From Bdellovibrionales bacterium (GTDB lineage Bacteria > Bdellovibrionota > Bdellovibrionia > Bdellovibrionales > JAMPXM01), in NCBI GenBank assembly GCA_005792225.1, contig SXSP01000261.1, positions 1 to 21,537 of the forward strand: a DNA stretch of 21,537 bases, read 5' to 3'. How positions within the stretch are numbered: the first letter of the stretch is position 1; each line of letters begins with the position of its first letter. This document shows positions 14,612 to 21,537 of this stretch, one piece after another. The translations under genes and the position numbers were made by a program. The notes beneath the pieces are model-generated. The model was not told where the DNA came from, searched no databases, and worked only from the letters and a program-made list of their open reading frames with translations.

Positions 14612-14721
14612 GTCAGTCTCGCCGAAGTTTCTCGGATCATCCTAGGAACTCTGAAGAGCCGGGGCTCATCGCCCCGTCTGTCGACTCTTCACCCACGCCG
14701 CGCGGGTGGCTACTCCCTAAC
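14612..14721 (-). promoter_or_regulatory. yybP-ykoY manganese riboswitch aptamer
   Basis: The minus strand reads GUUAG then GGAGUAGC at the 5' end, and GCGAGA then CUGAC at the 3' end. GUUAG pairs with CUGAC, one G-U, to close the aptamer, exactly as AAAGG/CCUUU closes the Bacillus yybP aptamer around the conserved GGAGUAGC and GCAAGA loops. Between them lie a stem built on CACCC/GGGUG, a longer arm GAAGAG/CUCUUC topped by CGGGGC-GAUGA-GCCCCG, and a hairpin CCGA/UCGG next to the second loop. Known members bind Mn2+ and turn on Mn exporters; here it stands before a Gdt1 exporter gene, as expected. Boundaries are set by the closing helix. Confidence 0.85.
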
Positions 14722-14731
14722 AAGAGTTAAA

Positions 14732-14761
14732 AAGTTAACCTCGAGCGCGCGGGGTGGTCAA
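14732..14761 (-). promoter_or_regulatory. Promoter of the riboswitch-Gdt1 unit
   Basis: Minus strand: TTGACC (14761-14756), 18 bases, TAACTT (14737-14732), about 10 bases before the aptamer's first helix. The position fits a transcript that begins almost at the riboswitch. The upstream CBS gene on the same strand has no visible terminator, so some readthrough is possible. Confidence 0.5.
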
Positions 14762-14795
14762 CAGGTCTTCTTTGATGGTCTTGTTTGGCGGGCGC

Positions 14796-15239
14796 TTACT
14801 GCGTGAGTTGTTGTCCCGGTTCGTCGTGGCGCTGCTCGGAGATGCCGCCGAGCGCCTCGGCTGCTTGATCCTGATTGTAAATCGCGACATCACCGACGCT
14901 CACGATACCGACGAGCTTATTGTCGGCGCTCATGACGGGGATACGGCGCACTTGGCGCTCCGCCATCAAGCGGGCCACGTCTTCAACGGAATCGTCCTCG
15001 TGGCATGAGAGGAGATCGGCCGTCATCGCGTCTTCGACCGTGCATTCGTGCACGTCTTTATCCTCGGCGATAACTCGCACCGCGAGGTCACGGTCGGTGA
15101 TCATGCCGACGACGTTATCGCCATCGACGACGGGAAGAACACCGAAGTCACCATCGCGCATTTGGCGGGCGGCTTCAACGATCGAGGCGTCGGGTTGAAT
15201 CGTCTTAATTTGTTTATTCATGACTTCGCTTACGTTCAC
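14796..15239 (-). CDS. Tandem CBS-domain protein, 147 aa
   Basis: Cytoplasmic protein made of two CBS motifs (a Bateman module) that in known cases binds adenine nucleotides or related ligands. CBS1 covers about 5-60 (VSEVMNKQIKTIQPDAS, then GMITDRDLAVRVIAE), CBS2 about 68-125 (VEDAMTADLLSCHEDDS, then GIVSVGDVAIY). A charged Gln/Glu-rich tail of about 22 residues follows. The frame extends to 15386, but the extension is low-complexity and unrelated; GTG 15239 has AAGGAG 7 bases upstream and starts exactly at CBS1, so I use it. Stand-alone tandem CBS proteins usually regulate a partner enzyme or channel; no partner is evident. A -10-like TATACT lies 62 bases upstream. Confidence 0.9.
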   Translation of the reverse strand: MNVSEVMNKQIKTIQPDASIVEAARQMRDGDFGVLPVVDGDNVVGMITDRDLAVRVIAEDKDVHECTVEDAMTADLLSCHEDDSVEDVARLMAERQVRRIPVMSADNKLVGIVSVGDVAIYNQDQAAEALGGISEQRHDEPGQQLTQ

Positions 15240-15542
15240 GAGTGCTCTCCTTGTGGATCTGTTTTTTGAACGCCCCTCGAGCGGGGTGTACACGGAGGGG
15301 AGTATAAAGGCAGGACCGCCGTGAAGTTTTTGGGAGTGGTGAAGCGAATGCGTGGAATTCATCAATCTCAGTTCGTGTTGAGGCAAAAAGGCATGCGGTC
15401 GGGGATCGTCACCCCTCCGGCAAAAGCTTCATGGCCCCTCAGGACGGTAAGCACGAGGTGAGTCGGTCGGCCGGGCACGTGGCTCGCATTGCGTTGGGAG
15501 GGTGCTATTGGGAGCCCTGAGAGGGCGCGGAAGGTGACAGTT
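15240..15542. other. 303-base intergenic region, divergent promoters
   Basis: This lies between the divergent CBS gene and the small gene at 15543. On the minus strand TATACT (15306-15301) is a good -10 for the CBS gene, without a convincing -35, and its leader can form CCCC-GCTCGA-GGGG (within about 15273-15286). Nothing else convincing is seen: no small frame with signal or good RBS, no long repeat. Confidence 0.5.
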
Positions 15543-15845
15543 ATGAAGGGATTACTCACGGTCGCGGGAACGGTTGTTCTGGGAACCACGAATGCGACGG
15601 GCAAAGAGCGCTTCAACGCTCAACAGGTGATGATCGTAACACCTCGTACGGCCGAAGCCCTCGGTCTTTCGTATCAAAATCTCTTCGATGCCCTTTGTGC
15701 GGAAAAAGCTCTGCCACCCGGGAGTCCCATCCTGGTGCGCCTCGCGAGCGAACAGAAGCTTCCGGCCGTCTCGGGACCTGTCGTGCAAATTCCGCTCGAG
15801 AAAGTCGCGCCTCAGCCTGATCGCAATGCATTCATTCGATCCTAG
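15543..15845 (+). CDS. Small hypothetical protein, 100 aa
   Basis: I do not recognise it. The frame opens at 15489, but ATG 15543 has GGAAGGTG 6-7 bases upstream and is my start. Residues 1-18 (MKGLLTVAGTVVLGTTNA) could be a Sec signal peptide, so the protein may be exported. The remainder is a compact mixed sequence with QQVMIVTPRTAEALGLSYQN in the middle and a Pro-rich C-terminal third; one cysteine (in DALCAEK). There is no membrane helix or repeat in the mature part. It stops 74 bases before the next frame on the same strand, so the two could share a transcript, but a separate -10 box sits in front of the next gene. Confidence 0.6.
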   Translation: MKGLLTVAGTVVLGTTNATGKERFNAQQVMIVTPRTAEALGLSYQNLFDALCAEKALPPGSPILVRLASEQKLPAVSGPVVQIPLEKVAPQPDRNAFIRS

Positions 15846-15919
15846 TTCGGGACGAAGACTTAGTTAACGGGGTGAGAATACGTCGTGCGAGACACTCGAC
15901 CTTCGATATACTTTCCTTC

Positions 15920-16417
15920 GTGGAAATACGGTTCCTACTTTTAGCTTTAGTTCTTGGGACGGTCTCGTTTTTAGGCGAAGACGCGCGTGCCACGTGTTCG
16001 AAGAAAGAATTCGTGCAACTGAGCGAGCCTGAATTGATCGATCGCCAGATGATGAGGTTTGCTTCGGCCGACTTCAACCTCGTGCGAACGTCGTCTTTTC
16101 ACGTGCTCACCTTGGAGATGACCGTTCAGGGAAGAGTGGCTCTGTCGAGCCGACCGGCCACTTACCTGACTTTCGGTAAACTTTCACTGAATCCCGGGGC
16201 TGATTTCGAGATGCGTTTGCAGTCGCACCCGTCGAAAAACGAAACCCAAATCGTGATGAGATTTAAAGCTTCATCGGATCGCATGCGCGAATCTCTGCTT
16301 GCGCAGATGATCGACGTGATCGATCGCTCGGATGAGCTCGATATCGCGCTCCATGGACGTAACTTGCACATCCTCAATGCCGTCATCGAAGTCCGTTCGA
16401 GCGCTTGCGAGAAGTAA
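15920..16417 (+). CDS. Exported hypothetical protein, about 165 aa
   Basis: Unrecognised. From GTG 15920 the protein begins MEIR, then a strongly hydrophobic core (FLLLALVLGTVSFLG) and ARA before Thr-Cys, a clean Sec signal with cleavage near residue 25. The mature part of about 140 residues has two cysteines, one at each end (TCSKKEF and SSACEK), which could close a disulfide, and alternating beta-like strands (FHVLTLEMTVQGRVALSS, then TQIVMRFKAS). The frame opens further upstream at GTG 15872, giving 181 residues with a basic lead. Neither start has a Shine-Dalgarno, but TATACT at 15907-15912 sits 7 bases before GTG 15920, which would place transcription start on or next to the start codon. 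Confidence 0.65.
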   Translation: MEIRFLLLALVLGTVSFLGEDARATCSKKEFVQLSEPELIDRQMMRFASADFNLVRTSSFHVLTLEMTVQGRVALSSRPATYLTFGKLSLNPGADFEMRLQSHPSKNETQIVMRFKASSDRMRESLLAQMIDVIDRSDELDIALHGRNLHILNAVIEVRSSACEK

Positions 16418-16432
16418 TCAAAAAATTTTTAA

Positions 16433-19400
16433 CTAGTGGAGTGGTCTCGAGATTCGTGATTTGACCGCGTCAATCAATGCGGCCTTCGTGATCGGTTTCG
16501 TTAAGTGAGCGTTGCAGCCGGCCTCGAGAGATCGTTCGGTTTCCTCTCGCATCGCGTGCGCGGTGAGTGCGAGAATGGGTTTTTCGAATCCCGAAGCCCT
16601 CAGTTCGCGAGTTGCCTGAATTCCGTCGACTTTCGGCATCTGCAAATCCATCAAGACGAGATCAAATTCGTGATCGCGGGCGAGGTCGATCGCTTCGGCC
16701 CCGTTGTTTGCGATTTCGACGATCGCGCCCGCACTCTTTAGGTAACGGGACATCAGCACTTGATTGTCAGGGACATCCTCTGCGAGCAGGATCCTGAAGC
16801 CGTCGAGAGTCGCTTGGCGGGGACTTTGGATTGCTGGCCGATTGATTTGAGAACCCTTGTGGGATTTTGTTTGGTTGAATTCAAACGGTGCGGCCGAAAT
16901 GCGAGCGACAAAGACGCTTCCTTTTCCCGGTCGGCTGGATTTGAGTTCGAGGGTTCCTCCCAACTGCTCCGCCAATTTTCGAGAGAGAACGAGACCGAGC
17001 CCCGTGCCTCCGAATTTGCGGGTGATGGAGGCGTCAGCTTGCATGAAGGGTTGAAAGAGTTTGCTATGATCTTCTTCCGAAATACCAATTCCGGTGTCAC
17101 TGACTTCAAAGAGGAGATCTCGATGACCGTCAGCCGCAAGGCGAAGAGCCACTTTTCCTTTAGGTGTGAACTTGACGGCGTTTCCTACGAGATTCATCAG
17201 GATCTGTCGAATTCGTGATGGATCCGAGCAGGCCGTGGCCGGCGTAGTCGGATCGACCTCCAATTTTAAATCGATTCCTCGGTGGACCGAGCTCAGCTGT
17301 AAGACGCTGATGACCTCAGTCGCGATTTCGGTGGGCGAAAAACGTGTCTTTTGAATGGTCAGCTTTCCCGCTTCGATTTTTGAGATATCGAGGACGTCGT
17401 CGATCAAGCGAAGGAGGGCGCGACCGCTGTTCTCGATTCGCGAGATCGCGTCTTTACGGTCGTCCTCGGAAAGTTGGGAATCCTTGAGGACTTCGGTGAA
17501 GCCCAGTACGGCCGTCATCGGGGTGCGGATCTCGTGGCTCATATTCGCGAGAAATGAGCTCTTCAAGTCGCTTGCGATTTCCGCGCGTTGGCGGGCCCGG
17601 CTCAATTCTTCGGTTAAAATTTTGTAGTCGTGTATGTCCGTGTTGGTCCCAAACCACTTGATGATTTGGCCGCTCTCGTCTCTGACGGGCACCGCTCGTC
17701 CTAAGTGCCAGCGGTAAATGCCATCGCTTGAGCGGCGAATGCGATACTCCATATGGTAGGGCTCGCCGGTCGACAGACAGGTGTTCCAAACGCGTCTTGT
17801 TTGAGCGTGGTCATCGGGATGAAAGATTTGAAGCCAGCCCCAACCCTTGGCCTCTTCAAACGTCATACCGCCGTAGTCGTAAAAGCGTTGATTGAAGTAA
17901 TCCATGTCGCCTTCGGGATTCGCCGTCCAAACGATTTGAGGCATGGCATCGGCGAGGAGGCGAAAGTGGGCGTCACTTTTCTTAAGGGCTCGTTCGGTTT
18001 TTTTAAGTGAATTGACATTGTACGTGGCGCCTGCCCAACGAATGATTTTTCCATCGCGGTCGCGAACGGGCGAGCCGTGCACGACATGCCATTCGAATTT
18101 TCCGTCGGAGCGGCGCATGCGCAGCTCTTGCGCGACGGGTTGCCCAGAGCGAACGCAGTTGATCCAGTTGGCGAGAACCGTATCTCTTTCATCTGGGTGG
18201 AAGGTGTTGCGCCATTCGCCTTGCGCCAATGTGGTCTCGGGGTTCAGTCCGGTGTACTCAAACCAAAACCGGTTGAGAAAATCCACGTTCCCTTCGGGAG
18301 TCGCGCTCCAGAGCTGAACCGGAACCGCGTCCATGAACTCGCGAAGCTGGCGTTCGCTGTCGAGCAGGAGATTTTCGGTTTTCTTTTTCTCCGTGATATC
18401 GATGTTTGTGCCGATGACTCGCTCGGGCTGATCGTCCGCTCCGAAGTGAATCAAACCCGTCGATAGGATCCAGCGGATTTCGCCGTTGACGTGGAGGATG
18501 CGAAGTTCGTTTTGGAATGGTTCCCGCGTACTGAGAGCGATTTTGATCAAGGCCGAGTTTTGCTCGCGGTCATCCGGGTGCACGTGGGATCGGAATTCAT
18601 CGAGCGATCCGGTCCTCTTGCTGACCGGAAATCCGAGATTGATTGCTGCTTGTTCAGAAAGAAGAACTTCACTTGAGCGAATGTCGATTTCCCAGATTCC
18701 GATTTTTCCCGAGCGGAGGGCGAGACTGAGCCGTTCTTCACTCTCGCGCAGCCTTTGCTCGGTTTCTTTTTGCTTCGTGAGATCGAGGATGGAGACGAAG
18801 ACGCCGCGCACCTCTCCTCCCAACGCGCGATCGGGGATGTAGGTGACATGGAGGTTTCGCCAACCCGCACTTTGATACTCGAGTCGTATGTCGAAATTCA
18901 CCAGTTCGCCGTCGAACGCACGTTCTAGATGGGGAAGTATATCGCGATAGGCTTTTTCACCTACGACTTCTAGAACGGTTTTTCCTATCACGTGTCCGTG
19001 AGCCGTTCCGAACCAATCCATATAAGCTTTATTGACGAAGCGGTAAACGAGTTGCTGATCGACGTAGGAGATCAAAGTCGGCTGAACATCCGTGATTGTC
19101 TGGAGTTGGTCGAGGACGGCTTCGAGCTTTTCGCGATCGCTGAGGACGATCTGTTTTTGCATCTCCGAAAACTCAGCTGCCGCGAGTGCGACTCCTGTAT
19201 TCATGTTGTCGAGGATGAGGTCACGGGCCCGGGGAGTGAGGACCCCATGAGTCTCCAGAGTTTCGATGAGAATTTGCCTGAGAATTTTATATTCGAAGAT
19301 CACTTGTTCGAGCGAGTAACCAGCAAAAACACTCCTGGCGCGAGCGTGGCGCTGCGTGTACTCATCGAAGCCGGTCGCTGTGCATTCGCCGATGTAGAGG

Positions 19401-19570
19401 CATTCGACGAGACTGTCGAGCAGGCCCGGCATTGAATCTCGAAGCATGTGGGAATCGAGAACCGCCGCACGGTGAAGCGAATGGCGCGTGAGAGTCTCCC
19501 AACGGGCCATGATCGACGATTTCTCGCGTGCGATGCAAATGGCTGCGGGGTGAAGGCTCGTGTCGGTCAT
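16433..19570 (-). CDS. Large soluble hybrid histidine kinase, RsbRD-like N-terminus and four PAS
   Basis: Cytoplasmic sensor kinase, 1045 aa, without membrane helices. Residues about 20-140 are all-helical and resemble the RsbRD N-terminal domain (RHARARSVFAGYSLEQVIFEY), a haem-less globin-like fold seen in stressosome and kinase proteins. PAS domains follow at about 155-268, 278-395, 405-522 and 532-650, the later ones of the PAS_3 type with FHPDER/FHPDDH. HisKA has His679 (NMSHEIRTP), HATPase_c has Asn797, DTGIGI at 825-830 and GGTGLGL at 854-860, and the receiver has AEDVPDN, Asp975, Thr1003 and Lys1025. All residues are intact. ATG 19570 lacks a good Shine-Dalgarno; ATG at codon 21 is an alternative. 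It ends head-on with the exported gene at 16417 across an A6T5 spacer that may terminate both. Confidence 0.93.
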   Translation of the reverse strand: MTDTSLHPAAICIAREKSSIMARWETLTRHSLHRAAVLDSHMLRDSMPGLLDSLVECLYIGECTATGFDEYTQRHARARSVFAGYSLEQVIFEYKILRQILIETLETHGVLTPRARDLILDNMNTGVALAAAEFSEMQKQIVLSDREKLEAVLDQLQTITDVQPTLISYVDQQLVYRFVNKAYMDWFGTAHGHVIGKTVLEVVGEKAYRDILPHLERAFDGELVNFDIRLEYQSAGWRNLHVTYIPDRALGGEVRGVFVSILDLTKQKETEQRLRESEERLSLALRSGKIGIWEIDIRSSEVLLSEQAAINLGFPVSKRTGSLDEFRSHVHPDDREQNSALIKIALSTREPFQNELRILHVNGEIRWILSTGLIHFGADDQPERVIGTNIDITEKKKTENLLLDSERQLREFMDAVPVQLWSATPEGNVDFLNRFWFEYTGLNPETTLAQGEWRNTFHPDERDTVLANWINCVRSGQPVAQELRMRRSDGKFEWHVVHGSPVRDRDGKIIRWAGATYNVNSLKKTERALKKSDAHFRLLADAMPQIVWTANPEGDMDYFNQRFYDYGGMTFEEAKGWGWLQIFHPDDHAQTRRVWNTCLSTGEPYHMEYRIRRSSDGIYRWHLGRAVPVRDESGQIIKWFGTNTDIHDYKILTEELSRARQRAEIASDLKSSFLANMSHEIRTPMTAVLGFTEVLKDSQLSEDDRKDAISRIENSGRALLRLIDDVLDISKIEAGKLTIQKTRFSPTEIATEVISVLQLSSVHRGIDLKLEVDPTTPATACSDPSRIRQILMNLVGNAVKFTPKGKVALRLAADGHRDLLFEVSDTGIGISEEDHSKLFQPFMQADASITRKFGGTGLGLVLSRKLAEQLGGTLELKSSRPGKGSVFVARISAAPFEFNQTKSHKGSQINRPAIQSPRQATLDGFRILLAEDVPDNQVLMSRYLKSAGAIVEIANNGAEAIDLARDHEFDLVLMDLQMPKVDGIQATRELRASGFEKPILALTAHAMREETERSLEAGCNAHLTKPITKAALIDAVKSRISRPLH

Positions 19571-19714
19571 GGTTGATTCATAACGCGTCTGCCTTCGTCA
19601 TTGATCTAGACTCGGCGAAGAAGTTGCACAGTCTTCCTCAACTTTGGTCTCGTTCTGCGGCTCCGGTTCTCAAGTGTCCCGTCTAGCGCACCGTTGAAGA
19701 GAAAGGGGGCGGGC

Positions 19715-20371
19715 GTGAAGGTGAAAATTGAGCCGTTCGTTAACGGCTTCATGAACTCTTTGAAGGCGCAAATGGATGCTGTGGATCGCGAGATCTTTTC
19801 GTTAATCTTTTCCGCGCATCAAACATCGCGTTTCGCGAGCCCTGAAGAAAAAAATCCCGCGAAGGCCGCCTATTATTTCAGGTTCGGTGAAAGTCATCTC
19901 AATGTGCTCCTGCCGATTTGGTTACTGAACGGAAAACAAGCCACGAAGGCGGACCGGTTTCGCATCGCCTGCACCTTCGACCACTCATTTATCTTGGATA
20001 CACGGGATTCGATTCTCTACGATCCCACGACCGAAATATTGCACATGCTCTTCGAGCTCAAGCCGCTCTGGCAATCGGCGGACTGGAAAGACGAAACGGC
20101 ACTTCGCTTTCGCGACGAACTGATGGGCAAGAGATTGAAGGTTCACTGCTTCCATGAGCGCCTGGAGCATATGCCTGCACTCTACGAGAGATTCTGCCAA
20201 TTCGTCATGCGCCAGCGGCTGAAGAATCGCCTGCCGCAACTTCGATTCGGACTTCAGCTTGCGGATGCTCAAAATGCCGCGGAGAGGGAAGGACGAAAAC
20301 AAGAGCAATTGGTGGAGCTGGCCCTCGAGGAACTCTGGAGCCGCCATCAAGGTCGGTCGCAAGTCGCTTGA
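19715..20371 (+). CDS. Hypothetical cytoplasmic protein, 218 aa
   Basis: I do not recognise a family. The frame is open from TTG 19694; GTG 19715 follows AGGGGG at about 5 bases and is the best start. The protein is soluble, with no signal and no membrane helix. It has an aromatic, structured middle (YYFRFGESHLNVLLPIWLLN, then FRIACTFDHSFILDTRDS) and a basic, helical C-terminal third with Glu/Gln-rich stretches (AEREGRKQEQLVELALEELW). No catalytic motif stands out. It diverges from the big hybrid kinase across 144 bases and converges with the LysR gene, with two bases between stops. Sharing a control region with the kinase is the only functional hint. Confidence 0.7.
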   Translation: MKVKIEPFVNGFMNSLKAQMDAVDREIFSLIFSAHQTSRFASPEEKNPAKAAYYFRFGESHLNVLLPIWLLNGKQATKADRFRIACTFDHSFILDTRDSILYDPTTEILHMLFELKPLWQSADWKDETALRFRDELMGKRLKVHCFHERLEHMPALYERFCQFVMRQRLKNRLPQLRFGLQLADAQNAAEREGRKQEQLVELALEELWSRHQGRSQVA

Positions 20372-20373
20372 GG

Positions 20374-21276
20374 TCACTCCCTCATGCGGCTGAGTGTTGC
20401 GGCGACCGCACTGCCAATTTGATCGGAAGCCATCTTGAGGCGAGCGGACGAAGTCGACGCTAACGGTGAGATCAAAGAGACATTGAAGCCAGGACTTCTC
20501 CACCCCGGAAGAACTCGAAGGAGCTCGCCCGATTCCATCTCCCGTATGCAAAGGTAAGAGGGGACGAGTGCGACGCCGGCACCTGCCCCAGCCATCTTCA
20601 AAAGACTCGTCATTTGGTTTGAAACAATCCGCGGTCGGACGTTGAGTTGAGCCGATTCTTTTTTGGATTTCAAATACCACTTCGCACTTTCAGAAACCGC
20701 ATTAATACTCAGGCAATCGTGCTGCTCAAGATCCTGAGGAGTGCGAATTTTTGGGTGAGACTTGAGGTAGGTCTCAGACGCAACGGCAATGAGGTGAATC
20801 TCGCCGAGCTTTTTCGCCTTCATTCGACTCTCACGAAGGGGGCCGATCCGCACCGCGAGATCAAAGCCGTCGCGAACGAGATCTACGATCTCATCCGTGT
20901 AGTGAAGTTCAAAGCTCAAACCGGGATGCTTTTGCGTGAGTCGCGCGATGGATGGAGCAATGACCTGGGAGCCGAGATCCTCGGGTGCGGTCAGCCGGAT
21001 TTTACCCGTTAGCAAACTGTCGCTACCGTCGAGCGATTTCATCGCGTCCTCAATCTGCTGAATCGGACCGAGACACGTTTCGTAAAATGCGCGGCCCGCC
21101 GCCGTCAGGGTCAGACTCCGCGTGGTGCGCACCAAGAGCGTCGTGCCCGTCAACAATTCCAGGCGACTGACGGCTTTGCTGACGGTTGATTTCGGAAGGC
21201 CCAAGAGCTGCGCGGCCTTGGAAAAGCTCGTGAGCTGAACCACTTTGACAAAGATGCGCGTAAGATCGAGATCCAT
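20374..21276 (-). CDS. LysR-family transcriptional regulator, 300 aa
   Basis: DNA-binding regulator of standard family length. The N-terminal winged helix-turn-helix spans 1-60 (FSKAAQLLGLPKSTVSKAVS at 18-37, then LLVRTTRSLTLTAAG), followed by the linker helix at 62-88 and a periplasmic-binding-type effector domain from about 92 (IRLTAPEDLGSQVIAPSIAR, FDLAVRIGPL). The class resembles CrgA-like LysR proteins that often control a neighbouring oxidoreductase. ATG 21276 has AAAGGA about 8 bases upstream. It diverges from the NAD(P)-binding protein at 21387 over a 110-base region holding its own promoter and a dyad, which suggests autoregulation and control of that neighbour. The inducer is unknown. 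Confidence 0.95.
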   Translation of the reverse strand: MDLDLTRIFVKVVQLTSFSKAAQLLGLPKSTVSKAVSRLELLTGTTLLVRTTRSLTLTAAGRAFYETCLGPIQQIEDAMKSLDGSDSLLTGKIRLTAPEDLGSQVIAPSIARLTQKHPGLSFELHYTDEIVDLVRDGFDLAVRIGPLRESRMKAKKLGEIHLIAVASETYLKSHPKIRTPQDLEQHDCLSINAVSESAKWYLKSKKESAQLNVRPRIVSNQMTSLLKMAGAGAGVALVPSYLCIREMESGELLRVLPGWRSPGFNVSLISPLASTSSARLKMASDQIGSAVAATLSRMRE

Positions 21277-21281
21277 TCAAT

Positions 21282-21299
21282 TGTTTCCTTTAAGAAACA
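21282..21299. promoter_or_regulatory. Dyad TGTTTC-N6-GAAACA, candidate LysR operator
   Basis: A perfect 6-bp inverted repeat separated by CTTTAA, embedded in a longer imperfect one (CAATTGTTTC with GAAACATTG). It overlaps the expected transcription start and ribosome site of the LysR gene, a usual place for autorepression. Binding is not shown. Confidence 0.5.
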
Positions 21300-21327
21300 T
21301 TGTATTTCGATTTGTGCGTCTAATCAA
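21299..21327 (-). promoter_or_regulatory. Promoter of the LysR gene
   Basis: Minus strand: TTGATT (21327-21322), 17 bases, TACAAT (21304-21299), a good sigma-70-type pair. The start of transcription falls inside the dyad at 21282-21299. Confidence 0.6.
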
Positions 21328-21386
21328 CAAAGCGAATCTGCGGCACATTAGTTTCATCAACGCTATTCAATCCGAGGGGAATCAAG

Positions 21387-21537
21387 ATGAAACAGGAAAC
21401 GATTTTGGTAGTAGGTGCGTCAGGAACGATCGGATCGGAACTCGTTCGACTCCTGAAAGCGGAAGGTCATAACGTCAGAGAAACGACGAGCCGTCGAGAC
21501 CAAACAACGAAAGCGTATCTCGACGTGCGAACGGGAG
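21387..21537 (+). CDS. NmrA-like/atypical SDR NAD(P)-binding protein (N-terminus only)
   Basis: Only 50 codons are in the window. They give a first beta strand and glycine loop ILVVGASGTIGSELVRLL (residues 6-23), a GxxGxxG NAD(P)-binding motif of the NmrA/extended SDR kind, followed by TTSRRD, where the Arg pair after strand two favours NADP(H). GAGGGG about 6 bases before ATG 21387 supports the start. It is transcribed away from the LysR gene and is its probable target. The enzyme function cannot be set from this fragment; quinone reductase or NAD(P)H-sensor types are both possible. Confidence 0.85.
   Translation, partial: MKQETILVVGASGTIGSELVRLLKAEGHNVRETTSRRDQTTKAYLDVRTG

Noticed and set aside
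14381..14806. 141-codon plus-strand frame across the riboswitch
   Set aside because: It is antisense to the Gdt1 start, aptamer and promoter, and its Ser/Arg-rich product looks like noncoding sequence.
15240..15386. N-terminal extension of the CBS protein to 15386
   Set aside because: GTG 15239 has AAGGAG at good spacing and begins exactly at the CBS fold; the extension would also read through the likely -10 box at 15301-15306.
1..21537. Search for mobile elements, defence systems and RNA genes
   Set aside because: I saw no transposase, integrase, toxin-antitoxin pair, nuclease-helicase cluster, tRNA or rRNA; base and codon use look even by eye.

Overview
The window reads as a gene-dense chromosomal segment of a Gram-negative, probably aquatic or soil bacterium. 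I place it tentatively in the Bdellovibrionota (Bdellovibrio relatives). The signs are hybrid histidine kinases without adjacent output genes, many small exported Cys-rich proteins, and lipoprotein signal peptides ending in Phe-Gln-Asn-Cys, which I recall as common in that group. This is inference. Nothing in the window (no rRNA, no tRNA, no marker gene) fixes the taxon. I see no insertion sequence, integrase, tRNA-linked attachment site or CRISPR array.

Layout. 1-1442: the start of a class II fructose-bisphosphate aldolase (minus strand, running off the left edge), a 50-residue one-helix membrane peptide, a secreted Cys-rich peptide and a strong inverted repeat. 1508-6910: two membrane hybrid histidine kinases flanking a RedB/thioredoxin-fold protein; the latter overlaps the second kinase by ATGA and so forms a coupled pair. 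7033-9325: a short-chain dehydrogenase and an exported lytic transglycosylase. 9330-10250 (minus): a Cys-rich lipoprotein and a stand-alone receiver protein. 10352-13476: a calcium-flavoured surface cluster. A small exported acidic protein with a canonical EF-hand loop (minus) diverges from an exported 15-repeat RTX protein, which is followed 11 bases later by a Tat-exported lipoprotein sulfatase of the iduronate-2-sulfatase type. 13488-13583 (minus): a 31-codon open frame that reads as a miniature lipoprotein. 13715-13969: a second secreted twin-CX3C peptide. 13972-14761 (minus): a Gdt1/UPF0016 manganese transporter starting with TTG behind a yybP-ykoY-type manganese riboswitch, a probable SD-sequestering hairpin and a promoter. 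14796-15239 (minus): a two-CBS-domain protein. 15543-16417: two small unrecognised proteins, the second clearly exported. 16433-19570 (minus): a large soluble hybrid kinase with an RsbRD-like N-terminus and four PAS domains. 19715-20371: an unrecognised cytoplasmic protein. 20374-21537: a LysR regulator diverging from an NmrA-like NAD(P)-binding protein that runs off the right edge.

How it fits together. Two themes recur: multi-sensor phosphorelay (three hybrid kinases plus one free receiver, with no HPt or DNA-binding partner in view) and cell-surface or periplasmic products (RTX protein, sulfatase, transglycosylase, lipoproteins, Cys-rich peptides). The best-supported regulatory element is the manganese riboswitch. 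The most unusual items are the tiny FQNC lipoprotein frame, the RTX protein whose lipobox-like segment has Ala where Cys is expected, the two twin-CX3C secreted peptides, and the RedB-kinase coupled pair.
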